From Chryseobacterium sp. CH21 (GTDB lineage Bacteria > Bacteroidota > Bacteroidia > Flavobacteriales > Weeksellaceae): a DNA stretch of 64,000 nucleotides. The stretch's first letter is position 1, and every line of letters begins with the position of its first letter. Both the position numbers and the translations under genes were made by a program. The notes beneath the pieces are model-generated. The model did not search any database. It saw only the letters and a list, made by a program, of their open reading frames with translations, and was not told the DNA's origin. Where the stretch lies: positions 1 through 64,000 of the forward strand of contig NZ_QICI01000062.1 in assembly GCF_004119445.1 (NCBI RefSeq), in the 5' to 3' direction. Below are positions 25,412 to 35,601 of this stretch, in pieces.

Positions 25412-26380
25412 AAAAATAAGCCTTTAATTATTTTACAAATGTAACTCTTATAATTTACAAATGCAAAACACAAATGTAAATAAATGAAAATAATATTTGT
25501 ATACATTTGTAATATGTATGTAATTATTTTAAAATCAACCCATTATTATATAGTTACAATTGTATTTAACTGTTATAACAATCTACTATAGGACTTCTGA
25601 ACAGGTATCTTTAATATAGTATTGGAGCATGGTTTACCCCTGAATATTGGTTTAAAAATGTAAATTCATGCATTTTAAAGGGTTATTTTGTCCCTTAAAT
25701 CTCTTGAAAAATAGAGTATACATTATTAAACCAACTAAATTTCTTTTAGGACTTTAATTATAGATAAATATCTTATAAAAGCCATATAAAAGCACTTTTG
25801 TGAATGTTACATAGGTAAATTACTGATGTAAACACACTATTTTAAACCTATTTTGGATGTTATTGGAGAGAAATAGTATTTCTGTTAAGCAACAGTTTTT
25901 ATTCTGAATTAAAATGCTTCAAAAAATGACTGTTTGATTAAACTTTAAAAGGAAAATAGGATTTTATAAGCACTTTACATATGTATACGGTATTAAATTA
26001 CAGTGTTATCCACAATTTTAATGTTTAGGAAAATAACCCTCAAATGGCAAAAATAGTCTTTTTATACACTTAAAGTACTATTACAAATACAATTGAGATA
26101 AATTTTATAAAGTATTGATTTTTAATAATTTAATTATATTGTTTTAAATTATTCGCAATCCACAATTTTATCAACAGACAAATTGTCTTCTGATAGTGTT
26201 TAACAATGTTACAAGTGTTAACACGCTTTTAAAGTTTAAAAATGCTAAGATTTAAACCTTGTAAACGATTTTTAAAACAGGTGTCAAATGTAAATTTGTG
26301 AATTTTGTCCATATTTACAAATGTTAATTAAAGTTTTGACTAAAAATGGCTAAATTTGATTCCTGTAAACAATTCCCAAA
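25412..26380. other. Large AT-rich non-coding region with ATTTGTA heptamer arrays at both ends
   Basis: No credible coding frame is seen in 969 bases. The left end (25432-25512) carries about six copies of ATTTGTA or its complement TACAAAT, some forming TACATTTG, which also matches the -7 consensus. The right end (26283-26328) carries three more, including TACAAATG just before the M14 peptidase gene. One perfect TTATCCACA (DnaA-box-like) occurs near 26006-26014 and a weaker one near 26157. Several related pairs (GTAAACGATTTTTAAAA and GTAAACAATTCCCAAAA) occur in the last 120 bases. No RNA family is recognised. Confidence 0.6.
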
Positions 26381-27489
26381 ATGAATTTTGAACAGATCTA
26401 TTCTCAAACCCCCGATTTCTCAAATCGCTATATTTCCCCTGAAAAATTATTTTCTTATCTACAGACCAATCTCAGCGATTATATTCAGGAGATCGGAACA
26501 TCCTATTTAGATAAACCTATTTATCAGTTAAGCATCGGAACCGGAAACATTCAGGTGTTAGCCTGGTCTCAAATGCACGGCAATGAATCCAACGCTACTC
26601 ATGCTATGCTCGACCTTTTGGTAAGCCTTGATAAAGCTCCGGAAATGAAAGACGATTTATTCAGTAAAATAAAACTCGATTTTATATTCATGCTGAATCC
26701 TGACGGATCTGAAAGATGGACCCGATTGAATGCAGCCGATATTGATCTGAACAGAGACTTTCATAATGAAGCAAGTAAGGAGATTAAATTTCTGAAGAAA
26801 GCAGCGGCCTCTAAGAAATATGATTATGCATTAAACCTCCATGAGCAGCGAACGATTTTTACGACCGATGGCATTCATCCTGCTACACTTTCCTTTTTGG
26901 CACCTTCTGAAAACGTAGAACGTACTGTGACGGAAAACAGAAAAAAATGCATGGCAGTAATCGGAAGTGTTTATAATCATTTAAAGGAAATGATTCCCAA
27001 TCAGATTGGAAGATATTCTGATGAATTTATCCGACTTCTACAGGAGACAACTTTATCAAAGCCGGAATGCCCACGATTTTATTTGAAGGCGGTCACTTTG
27101 TAGATGATTATACCAGAACAGGAACAAGAAAATATTATACGATAGCTCTTTATTATGCATTAAAGGCGATCAGCGAATTAAACTCCGATAGTACAGGCTG
27201 GGAAAAGTACCTTGAAATTCCGGAAAATCAAGAAACCCATTATGATTTAATTTACAGAAATGTAAGATTGAATACTGATCATGAATGTATTTTAGATATT
27301 GCCGTTCAGTATAGAGAAATAAAAGAAGAAGGGAAGAGCGAAATTTCATTCCTTCCTTTTGTAATGGAAGCCGGAGACGTTAAAAAAAGAAAAGGCTGGA
27401 AAGAAATAGACTGTACCGGAAAGAAATTTATTTCTGCTACTAAATATCCAAAGCTGGATTCTGTGGTGGATTTTACAATTGAAGATTAA
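26381..27489 (+). pseudogene. M14 family zinc carboxypeptidase, frameshifted
   Basis: Two overlapping frames (26381-27103 and 27067-27489) together encode one M14 metallopeptidase of about 369 residues. The zinc site begins SQMHGNESNATHAM (H-x-x-E), the substrate-binding NPDGSERWTRLNAADIDLNRDF is split here over residues 106-127, and LNLHEQR provides the later histidine. The C-terminal part resumes as TGDNFIKAGMPTILFEGGHF, including the glutamate near the end. The switch is at a run of three T (27026-27028), where a fourth T gives the continuous reading DEFYPTSTGDNF. It likely cleaves peptides or amidated amino acids. No signal peptide is seen. Confidence 0.85.
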
Positions 27490-27509
27490 AAAAACTTATT
27501 TTTATTTTT

Positions 27510-27625
27510 GAACCATTAAGATGTAATAAGAGTTTAAGAGTATTAAGATAAGCTTCGCTTTAAGCTTAAAAATCAGAATGATTTATCTTAACTATACTTT
27601 ATTCCTTAAGTCTTACTTAATGGTT
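27510..27625. repeat. Dispersed element, inverted partner of 32470-32585
   Basis: The core from about 27535 to 27593, with words such as AGCTTCGCTTTAAGCTTAAA and AATCAGAATGATTTATCTTA, recurs in reverse orientation at about 32507-32565 with only two mismatches, and weaker similarity extends to both ends. The element itself ends in inverted words (ACCATTAAG ... CTTAATGGT). It fills most of the gap after the M14 gene. Confidence 0.8.
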
Positions 27626-27643
27626 TTACTATACATCCAAAAA

Positions 27644-27680
27644 ATAAAGCCGATAATTTAAATTATCGGCTTTATTTTTT
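27644..27680. terminator. Bidirectional terminator between convergent genes
   Basis: A perfect 32-base palindrome, ATAAAGCCGATAATTT joined to its mirror (27644-27659 with 27660-27675), with A-rich and T-rich flanks, can terminate both the + strand M14 gene and the minus-strand DUF4920 gene. Between it and 27806 lies an AT-rich stretch with the word ACTGGCTTTAGCC, a further dispersed-repeat-like sequence; nothing else is seen there. Confidence 0.75.
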
Positions 27681-27805
27681 ATTATTTTCTATAATTATTT
27701 TTTGTAATAGATTAGCATTAAATTGAACATAAAATATTTAACTGGCTTTAGCCAAAACCTAATCTCGGAAATTATAGAATTTAGATTTTACTCAAGAATA
27801 AAAGT

Positions 27806-28303
27806 TTAGTTTACCACTTTAATTCCGTTTGCTACAAATCTGATCTCTTCTTTTGGCTGCGTAATCGCATCAATTTCAGACTGAGGCTTTTTAGCATCTT
27901 CAGCATAATGTTTCTGTTCATTTACAGAAGTTACCTTTCTTTCTGCATTTCCTTCCAATACTACATTCTTACCTTTTAGGGCTGTAGGCACGAAGAAAGC
28001 ATAGTCTTTCATTTTCACAAAAAATTTGGAATTGTCTTCTGTCTGAATGGTAAGCCAACATCCTTTTTTGTCACAAACATCGGTTACTTTTCCTTTAACG
28101 GATACATTCTCAACCTTTTTGTTATCTTTCTTAAGCTGTTTATTTAATTTATCTACTGAAACCGCTTTGGATTCAGCAGAAGAAGTTACCTGATCTCCGT
28201 AAGTATCACCTACCAAAGCTTTTCCTTCCGGTGGTCCGGATTGAGCAAATGCTAATGAAGAAGCTGTTAACGCTGCACCCAATACAATCGTTTTAAATTT
28301 CAT
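27806..28303 (-). CDS. DUF4920 domain protein, periplasmic
   Basis: The 165-residue protein has a signal peptide (MKFKTIVLGAALTASSLAFA, cleavage before Q) and a mature DUF4920 domain. The family hallmark VSVKGKVTDVCDKKGCWLTI with two cysteines is present, followed by FFVKMKDYAFFVPTALKGK and a C-terminal beta segment; the fold resembles OB-fold proteins. The role of this family is unknown, and the cysteine pair suggests a metal or disulfide site. The start ATG 28303 is chosen over an in-frame codon six residues upstream because the signal peptide begins there. A TACTTTTG -7 box on this strand lies at 28319-28326. Confidence 0.85.
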   Translation of the reverse strand: MKFKTIVLGAALTASSLAFAQSGPPEGKALVGDTYGDQVTSSAESKAVSVDKLNKQLKKDNKKVENVSVKGKVTDVCDKKGCWLTIQTEDNSKFFVKMKDYAFFVPTALKGKNVVLEGNAERKVTSVNEQKHYAEDAKKPQSEIDAITQPKEEIRFVANGIKVVN

Positions 28304-28398
28304 ATTTATTATTTTTTCCAAAAGTACTAATTAAAATTGAATCCTGACAGCATAAAAAATAACAAAAAACAAGTGTTTTTAATGTATTTTCAACAAAA

Positions 28399-28430
28399 TT
28401 GAAAATAAAAGGCAGATTTGATTATATTTG
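28399..28430 (+). promoter_or_regulatory. Promoter of the APC permease
   Basis: TTG at 28399-28401 and TATATTTG at 28423-28430, with 21 bases between, fit the Bacteroidota consensus; the ATG follows 16 bases later. Confidence 0.65.
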
Positions 28431-28446
28431 ACGCCTATACTTGACT

Positions 28447-29862
28447 ATGCAGAAAAAATTAAAACTATGGGATGCTATCATGCTCGTGATGGGATCTATG
28501 ATTGGAAGCGGAATTTTTATTGTAAGTGCTGACATGATGAGGAATCTGGGATCCGGATACTGGCTGATTGTGGTGTGGGTGATTACAGGAATAATGACGG
28601 TAGCCGCTGCCATAAGCTATGGAGAACTATCAGCGCTATTTCCGAAAGCAGGAGGGCAATACACTTATCTGAAAGAAATTTTTGGAAAAAGAATGGGTTT
28701 CCTTTATGGCTGGGGATTATTTACGGTGATACAAACCGGAACGATTGCAGCCGTAGCAATGGCTTTTGGTAAATTTACAGCGTATCTTATTCCTTCTCTC
28801 AACGATGCAGCACCTATTTTTCAAAGTGGTGAATTTAAAATTACCTGGATACAGATTATGGCGATTGCAGTTATTATTTTGCTTACCTACATCAACACCA
28901 GAGGAGTAGAAAGCGGGAAAATTCTTCAGAATATCTTTACAGGTTCTAAAATTATTGCATTATTAGGTTTAATTGCTGCTGGTTTTATATTGGTAGATAT
29001 CTCTCATTTATCAGAAAACTTTAGCTGGGGTACCGATTCATTTAATAATCTTAAAAAAGATCTGAGTGGTAATTTTCTTAAAGAAGGCTGGGAACCTATT
29101 GGAGGAATGACTCTTTTAGGTGGAATTGCTGCAGCCATGGTAGGCTCTGTTTTCAGTTCTGTGGCTTGGGAAAGTGTAACATTTGTTTCCGGTGAAATTG
29201 AAAACCCTAAAAAGAATGTTGTAAAATCCATGATATATGGTACTTCTGCTGTAATGATTCTTTATATTGCGGTAAACTACGTATACTTAAATGCATTAGA
29301 CAGAGACGGAATTGCATTTGCTGCCAATGACAGAGTAGCAGTATCAGCCTCTCAGAATATTTTTGGAAGTGCAGGAACGATCATCATTGCTTTATTGGTA
29401 ATGATTTCTACGTTTGGATGTAATAACGGATTGATTCTGGCAGGTGCAAGAGTTTTTCAGACGATGGCAAAAGACGGAATGTTCTTCAAGTCAGCAGAAA
29501 AAAACAACAAAAATGAAGTTCCTGAAAATGCTTTATGGATGCAGGGAGTTTGGGCTTCCATTTTGTGTCTGAGCGGGCAGTATGGAAATTTATTGGATAT
29601 GATCTCTTTTGTGATCGTTTTGTTCTATATGATTACTGTTTTTGGAGTTATTTATTTAAGAATGAAACAACCAGATCTGGAAAGACCTTATAAAACATGG
29701 TTATATCCGGTTACACCTGTGGTTTATCTTATAATAGGAACCTGTTTCTGCATTTTATTGTTAATCTATAAACAGCAGTATACATGGCCTGGCTTTGTAT
29801 TGGTATTACTCGGGCTTCCGGTATACTATTTTATCAACAGGAAAAAGCAGATGCTTAAATGA
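28447..29862 (+). CDS. APC family amino acid permease
   Basis: The 471-residue protein has about twelve membrane helices and the amino acid-polyamine-organocation family features: the helix 1 motif MGSMIGSGIFIVSAD, SYGELSALFPKAGGQYTYLKE in helix 3, and SSVAWESVTFVSGEIENPKKN in helix 6, close to the LAT/cationic amino acid branch. It probably imports an amino acid across the inner membrane; the substrate is not determined. ATG 28447 is chosen over TTG 28441. It has its own promoter and terminator and is divergent from the DUF4920 gene. Confidence 0.9.
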   Translation: MQKKLKLWDAIMLVMGSMIGSGIFIVSADMMRNLGSGYWLIVVWVITGIMTVAAAISYGELSALFPKAGGQYTYLKEIFGKRMGFLYGWGLFTVIQTGTIAAVAMAFGKFTAYLIPSLNDAAPIFQSGEFKITWIQIMAIAVIILLTYINTRGVESGKILQNIFTGSKIIALLGLIAAGFILVDISHLSENFSWGTDSFNNLKKDLSGNFLKEGWEPIGGMTLLGGIAAAMVGSVFSSVAWESVTFVSGEIENPKKNVVKSMIYGTSAVMILYIAVNYVYLNALDRDGIAFAANDRVAVSASQNIFGSAGTIIIALLVMISTFGCNNGLILAGARVFQTMAKDGMFFKSAEKNNKNEVPENALWMQGVWASILCLSGQYGNLLDMISFVIVLFYMITVFGVIYLRMKQPDLERPYKTWLYPVTPVVYLIIGTCFCILLLIYKQQYTWPGFVLVLLGLPVYYFINRKKQMLK

Positions 29863-29883
29863 AATAAAAATATAACAGATTAC

Positions 29884-29916
29884 AAGGTCTTCAATTCAGT
29901 TTGAAGACCTTTCTTT
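29884..29916 (+). terminator. Terminator after the APC permease
   Basis: The stem AAGGTCTTCAA/TTGAAGACCTT with a short loop is followed by a T-rich tail. Confidence 0.85.
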
Positions 29917-30018
29917 TTGAATAATATTTAGAACATTATATTTATTATTTGGTGAAAATGCGTATTTTGGTATTCCGTTTTTAGATAAGCGGGAACCATG
30001 AAGTAAAAACTAAAAGTT

Positions 30019-30458
30019 ATGGATACACCAAATTACAGAATGCCTTTCGTACCGTCTACTTTAATGACCGAAGGCGGAAGTATCGATACCTGCGATATGG
30101 GGGAAAGTATTGCCCACAATATTATGCTGCTGATCACCACCAAAAAGGAGAGAACAGATATGATGAAAACTATGGAAACGATGTCTGGAACCTTGAATTC
30201 GATAATGGAGTTACAAGCGCCATCTGGGAAAGCGTTTTTATCAAAAGCCTAAGGAGACAGATTCAGGAATATGAACCAAGAATTGTAAACCCGCAGATTG
30301 ATGCTCACATCCAGTTTGTAGAGCACAGCTACGATACTAAAGAACACACCGAAATTAAAAAGAAAGTAAGAATTGCCATCAATGCAAAAATGGAAGAAAC
30401 AGGAGAACGTTTCAGTTTTTCAACAGAGCTGTTTCTAAGCCCAATGTCTATTGATTAA
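30019..30458 (+). pseudogene. GPW/gp25 (TssE-like) baseplate protein, frameshifted
   Basis: The first frame encodes MDTPNYRMPFVPSTLMTEGG ... SIAHNIMLLITTKK and the second, after a one-base shift in the A-run 30142-30146, continues as GENRYDENYGNDVWNLEFDN and on to FSFSTELFLSPMSID. The combined protein of about 146 residues is a gp25-like lysozyme-fold baseplate wedge component, TssE in type VI secretion. A sixth A restores the frame. Its partner TssF-like gene follows after 24 bases. No sheath, tube, Hcp, VgrG, TssK or ClpV gene is in the window. Confidence 0.85.
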
Positions 30459-30482
30459 TATTTTTAACAGCGAAAGAAAATT

Positions 30483-32365
30483 ATGAATTTAGATCAGAAT
30501 ATATATTCCAAAGAATCTGTAAAAGCAAGAATGCTGCAGAATGCCACAAAAGTATGGGGATTGAGAAGCCCTCAGTCTTTAGATCCTTTTGTAAAACTTT
30601 TAATAGACGCATTCAGTACAGAAGTTTTTAAAGCGAATAATGAAATACAAACGGTAAATGCCCGTATCTTAGAAAAACTGGCAAAACTTCTTACACCGTC
30701 TATTTATACACATCCTATTCCTGCCCATTCTGTGGCTTTTACACAGCCTTATGATTCATCCGAAATTTTATTGGAACACACGGAGTTTTTCTTCCGTAAA
30801 CAGATGACTTCCACAGTAAAATCAGAATCAGATAAGCAGATTAATATTCCTTTTACTCCGGTAGGAAATGTGAGAATCAATAAAGTTCACACCTCCATTA
30901 TGTTTGTAGGAAATACCTGCTACAGTATAGATGACAGGTTCAATAAAATTCCTATTGCAAGATTTCAGGGAAGACCTGAAGATTACAGAAAAATTACAAT
31001 TGGAGTAGATGTCAGTAAATATGTAAGTGAAAATTTTCCAAAATATCTGAGTGTATTCTGTTCCAATCCGGCTTTTGAACACCTTGATTTTGTGTATAAA
31101 TTATTGCCGTATATCAACGTGACAAGTAATGGTAATCCTCTGTTTGTAAGAGAAGGATTAAGCTATCTTACAGAAACTCAAAATGATGGTTATGAGCAGA
31201 TGTTCAAAGAACAATCAATCAGAAATAAAGTAATTGAGGATATTAAAAGTATCTACCGCCATAAATTTATTGAGGTAACAGGAATTTCTCAAAGTCTGTT
31301 CTCAGAACCTGGACAGCTTCCACAGAATCTTGATTTTCTTGCAGAGAAAGAAGAAATTACCAAATTCCTGGATAATAAACGTTATCTGTGGCTTACATTT
31401 GAGTTTCCACCACAATTTTCAGCAGAAATCCTTGATAATTTCTCCTTTGTTCTGAATGCTTTTCCCGTATACAACAGAGGCTGGAAAAAACAGAATACAG
31501 CCTTGACATCATGGGGAATAATATTCCTTTGGTTACCGATGAAGGGGAGCATTTCCTTTATGTGGATGAAGTACAGGACGGTGACGGAAGAAAGTATACC
31601 GAAATTCCTTTTACTCCGGCAGATGACCTTAAAAAAGGTTTATATACAGTAAGAAAAGGAGGAATGGAACGTTTCACCAGCAGAAATGCAGTGGATATGA
31701 TTGCCAATGTTCTGGAACTGACAAGAGATGAAATTGCCGCATTTTCATTGCTGAACAGAGATAATGTAAAAGGAGTTCTTAGTGAAATGTCTGATAAGAT
31801 GAAATCCATGGTACAGAAAGTAAACAATGCCAAAAGGAATATCAGACAGGAGCTGAATTATGTGATCATGGAACCCGTAGAAAAAACAGACCATACCTAT
31901 GCTGCTTTTTGGGTAACTCATTGTACGCTTGCCAATCATATGCGTCCGGGAACCGAACTTTCCAATCAATTGAAGTCTCAAACTGTTGTACTACTTACAG
32001 AAACATTGGGCGGAGCTGAAGAACAGAAAGGAACAGACAGTATTCAGGCTTATAAATATGCACTCACGACCAGAGATAAAATCATTTCTTTGGAAGACGT
32101 TAAAAACTATTGCCGAATGATCCTGAAAGATGAGGTACGAGAAGTAAGAGTAAGAAGAGGAACAATGATCAGCAATAAGCCTAAAGAAGGTTTTGTAAGA
32201 ACGGTTGAGGTAGAAATTATCCCTCAGAATTATTCTTTCTACGGAAGAGCTTATTGGGAAAACATGGCGAATATTATCAGAAATCAGATTATTGCTAAAG
32301 CTATTGACGGGATCGAATATATTGTAAGAATTAACAATGAAGATGTTGATTTTCAGGATATGTAA
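30483..32365 (+). pseudogene. TssF-like type VI secretion baseplate protein, frameshifted
   Basis: Frames 30483-31652 and 31511-32365 join into one protein of about 627 residues. The N-terminus (MNLDQNIYSKESVKARMLQN ... WGLRSPQSLDPFVKLLIDAF) and the segments LAKLLTPSIYTHPIPAHSVA and the long C-terminal beta-rich region match TssF of the Bacteroidota T6SS subtype iii. The break is at the A-run 31485-31490, where a seventh A gives GWKKTEYSLDIMGNNIPLV. TssF with TssG and TssE builds the baseplate wedge. As the window has no other T6SS gene, the pair is either an outlying part of a dispersed cluster or a remnant. Confidence 0.82.
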
Positions 32366-32394
32366 TCTCTTCAAAGTAAATCAGTTTAAAATAT

Positions 32395-32424
32395 AAAATG
32401 CCGTACCCGCTACGGCATTTTTAA
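32395..32424 (+). terminator. Terminator after the TssF-like gene
   Basis: The stem AAAATGCCGTA/TACGGCATTTT (32395-32405 with 32411-32421) has a five-base loop and Ts. Confidence 0.85.
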
Positions 32425-32469
32425 TGTAGGAGTTGTTTAAATGTATCAAAAAATATTGGATCTTTCTTA

Positions 32470-32585
32470 AATCATTAAGAAAGATTTAAGCAGTAAAGCA
32501 TAATTAAGTTAAGATAAATCATTCTGATTTTTAAGCTTAAAGCGAAGCTCATCTTAATACTCTAAACACCCTAATGTTTCAAAAA
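32470..32585. repeat. Dispersed element, inverted partner of 27510-27625
   Basis: It carries AAGATAAATCATTCTGATTT and TTAAGCTTAAAGCGAAGCTC, the reverse complement of the element 5 kb upstream. It occupies the middle of the 392-base gap before uvrA; the rest of that gap holds the terminator at 32395 and the uvrA -7 box, and otherwise nothing I can name. Confidence 0.8.
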
Positions 32586-32714
32586 AGTTTAAGCAAATTC
32601 ATAATAATAGGAATCACCATTCAACAATTTCCGATTCAATCTCTTAACAAAACATAAGAATTTTTTATGAAACTTTTATCGGCTTTATATTCAAAAAAAT
32701 TCCATAAAATTCCG

Positions 32715-32722
32715 TATTTTTG
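32715..32722 (+). promoter_or_regulatory. Putative -7 box of uvrA
   Basis: TATTTTTG matches TAnnTTTG 35 bases before the ATG. A -33 TTG is not evident at the usual distance (a TTC lies 22 bases upstream). No SOS-type operator is recognised. Confidence 0.4.
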
Positions 32723-32757
32723 CACGTTGTGATTTTCAGGCAAAGTCACTCCAAATT

Positions 32758-35589
32758 ATGAGCAAATCAACAGAATATATAGAAGTTTACGGTGCACGTG
32801 AACACAACCTTAAAAATATTAATGTAAAAATTCCACGTAATGAATTGGTCGTAATTACCGGCCTTTCCGGAAGTGGAAAATCGTCATTGGCTTTCGACAC
32901 TATTTTTGCGGAAGGCCAGCGTCGTTATATCGAAACATTCTCTGCTTATGCACGCCAGTTTCTGGGCGGGCTGGAGCGTCCTGATGTAGATAAAATTGAA
33001 GGACTTTCTCCGGTAATTGCCATCGAGCAGAAAACAACCAATAAAAATCCTCGTTCTACCGTAGGAACTGTTACAGAATTGTATGACTTTCTGCGTCTTT
33101 TGTATGCAAGAGTTTCGGATGCGTATTCTTTGTCTACAGGACAAAAGCTGGTAAGCTATACCGAAGATCAGATTCTTGAAACCATTAAAGAAAATTATAA
33201 AAAAGAAAAAATCATGCTTTTGGCGCCAGTGGTTCGTTCCAGAAAAGGACATTACCATGAGCTCTTTGTTCAGATGGCGAAAAAAGGTTACGGACAGGCA
33301 AGAATTGATGGCGAGCTGCAGGATATTGAATATGATTTAAAACTTGATCGTTATAAAACCCACGACATCGACATTGTTATCGACCGTTGGATCATCGGGG
33401 AGAATGCTTCTGAAGGCAGAATGGAAAAATCATTGCGTACCGCAATGGAAATGGGAGAAGGAATTATAGGAATTCAGAAACTGGGAAGTACAGATATTGA
33501 ATACTTTTCCAAAAATCTGATGGATGCAGAAACAGGACATTCTTTGGCGCTGCCGGAACCGAATACTTTCTCATTCAACTCTCCTAAAGGAAGCTGTCCA
33601 AACTGTAAAGGTCTGGGAACTATTAAAAAAATCAATACTGATTATTTCATAGATAATCCAAAGTTATCAATCAATCAGGGAGGGTTATTGCCTTTGGAAG
33701 ATATTAAATCAAACAAATGGATTCTGTCACAAATTAAAAATATCCTAGAGATCTTCGGATTAGGATTAACAACACCTTTGCAAGATATTCCGGAAGAAGC
33801 ACTGGATTACATCTACAACGGATGTCACAAAGAATTCAATAAAGACCTCAAATACGCAGGAATTACCAAGAAAATAAAAATTGGTTTTGATGGACTGATT
33901 GCTTTCATGGAAGAAATCATTGAGGAAAGAGAATCTTACGAAGCGATTTTACTCGAAAGACATTTCACCACTGAAGAAACTTGCCCGGAATGTCATGGAA
34001 CCCGTCTTCAGCCTTCAAGTTTAAGTTTTAAAATTGATGGGAAAAATATTGCTGAGGTTAATGGATTAAGCTTAGCAGATCTAAAAGATTGGTTAGCCGA
34101 CGTAAAAGATAAATTCTCAGAAAAAAATAAAATCATTGCTCACGAGATTTTAAAAGAAATTGAAACCAGACTTCAGTTCCTTCTGGATGTAGGTTTGGAT
34201 TATTTAAGTTTGAGCAGAAGTTCGAAAACCCTTTCAGGAGGAGAGTCACAGAGGATTCGTCTGGCGACACAGATCGGTTCTCAGTTGGTGAATGTATTGT
34301 ATATTCTTGATGAGCCAAGTATCGGGCTTCACCAGAGAGATAACGAAAGACTGATTCATTCTTTGAAAAACCTTAGAGACATCGGAAACTCTGTATTGGT
34401 GGTAGAACATGATAAAGACATGATTCTTGAAGCTGATGAGGTGCTGGATATTGGTCCAAGAGCCGGAAAGTTTGGTGGAGAAATCCTTTGGCAGGGAAAA
34501 CCGAAAGATTTATTGAAAGCTGATACCATCACTGCTCAATATATTAATGGAAAAAGAAAAATTGCAATTCCTGAAGAAAGAAGGGCAGGAAGTGGTAAAA
34601 ATATTGTTTTAAAAGGAGCTACAGGAAACAATCTTAAAAATGTAACCCTAGATATTCCTCTTGGAAAACTGGTGGTAGTAACCGGAATTTCTGGAAGTGG
34701 AAAATCTTCTCTGATTAACGGAACATTGTATCCGATCCTTAACAAACATTTCTACAGAGCGGTTCAGGAACCGTTACCATACAAAAAAATTGAAGGGTTA
34801 GATAATATTGATAAAATTGTAGACGTAGACCAAACTCCAATCGGAAGAACGCCACGTTCGAACCCTGCGACTTATACCGGAATGTTTACCGATATCAGGA
34901 ATCTTTTTGCAGAGCTTCCGGAAAGTAAAATCCGTGGGTATAAACCGGGAAGATTCTCTTTCAACGTAAAAGGCGGAAGATGCGAAACCTGTCAGGGAGG
35001 AGGATTAAAAGTCATCGAAATGAACTTCCTTCCGGATGTATACGTACACTGCGAAACCTGCAACGGAAAACGTTTCAACAGAGAAACGCTGGAAGTTCGT
35101 TACAAAGGAAAATCAATCTCTGATGTATTGGACATGACGATTGATGAAGCGGTAGATTTCTTCCAGCCGATTCCTAAGATTTTTGCGAAAGTGAAAACAC
35201 TACAGGATGTAGGTTTAGGGTACATTACCCTTGGGCAGCAGTCGACAACCCTTTCAGGAGGTGAAGCGCAACGTATCAAGCTGGCAACCGAATTAGCAAA
35301 AAGACAGACAGGAAACACCCTTTATATCCTTGATGAACCCACCACAGGATTGCATTTTGAAGACGTAAAAATTCTGATGGATGCCATTAACCAACTGGTA
35401 GAACTTGGAAACTCATTCATCATCATCGAACATAATATGGACGTAATCAAATTAGCAGACCATATTATTGACGTAGGACCGGAAGGAGGAAAATATGGTG
35501 GACAGATCGTAGCACAGGGAACTCCTGAGGAAATTGTGAAGTCTAAGAAGAGCTTGACTGGGAAATTCCTAAAGAGAGAACTGGAGTAA
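32758..35589 (+). CDS. uvrA: Excinuclease ABC subunit A
   Basis: The 943-residue protein is the damage-recognition ATPase of nucleotide excision repair, which loads UvrB on distorted DNA. It has two ABC modules: Walker [10 protein letters not shown] near residue 35 and GISGSGKSS near residue 645, with signature loops [12 protein letters not shown] and [12 protein letters not shown] and Walker B segments [13 protein letters not shown] and [13 protein letters not shown]. Zinc-binding cysteine pairs appear as CPNC, CPEC-x-G and CETCQGGG ... CETCNG. All are intact and the length is standard. It is followed 12 bases later by a small membrane-protein gene. Confidence 0.98.
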   Translation: MSKSTEYIEVYGAREHNLKNINVKIPRNELVVITGLSGSGKSSLAFDTIFAEGQRRYIETFSAYARQFLGGLERPDVDKIEGLSPVIAIEQKTTNKNPRSTVGTVTELYDFLRLLYARVSDAYSLSTGQKLVSYTEDQILETIKENYKKEKIMLLAPVVRSRKGHYHELFVQMAKKGYGQARIDGELQDIEYDLKLDRYKTHDIDIVIDRWIIGENASEGRMEKSLRTAMEMGEGIIGIQKLGSTDIEYFSKNLMDAETGHSLALPEPNTFSFNSPKGSCPNCKGLGTIKKINTDYFIDNPKLSINQGGLLPLEDIKSNKWILSQIKNILEIFGLGLTTPLQDIPEEALDYIYNGCHKEFNKDLKYAGITKKIKIGFDGLIAFMEEIIEERESYEAILLERHFTTEETCPECHGTRLQPSSLSFKIDGKNIAEVNGLSLADLKDWLADVKDKFSEKNKIIAHEILKEIETRLQFLLDVGLDYLSLSRSSKTLSGGESQRIRLATQIGSQLVNVLYILDEPSIGLHQRDNERLIHSLKNLRDIGNSVLVVEHDKDMILEADEVLDIGPRAGKFGGEILWQGKPKDLLKADTITAQYINGKRKIAIPEERRAGSGKNIVLKGATGNNLKNVTLDIPLGKLVVVTGISGSGKSSLINGTLYPILNKHFYRAVQEPLPYKKIEGLDNIDKIVDVDQTPIGRTPRSNPATYTGMFTDIRNLFAELPESKIRGYKPGRFSFNVKGGRCETCQGGGLKVIEMNFLPDVYVHCETCNGKRFNRETLEVRYKGKSISDVLDMTIDEAVDFFQPIPKIFAKVKTLQDVGLGYITLGQQSTTLSGGEAQRIKLATELAKRQTGNTLYILDEPTTGLHFEDVKILMDAINQLVELGNSFIIIEHNMDVIKLADHIIDVGPEGGKYGGQIVAQGTPEEIVKSKKSLTGKFLKRELE

Positions 35590-35601
35590 AGATTTTTTTT
35601 A

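Noticed and set aside
25990..26200. Possible replication origin: TTATCCACA DnaA-box-like word in AT-rich non-coding DNA
   Set aside because: Only one perfect box and one weak one are seen, there is no dnaA, dnaN or other origin gene nearby, and genes on both sides keep the same + strand bias instead of diverging as expected at an origin.
30019..32365. Prophage or phage tail remnant
   Set aside because: The two baseplate-like genes match TssE and TssF of type VI secretion; no integrase, capsid, terminase or lysis gene is present.
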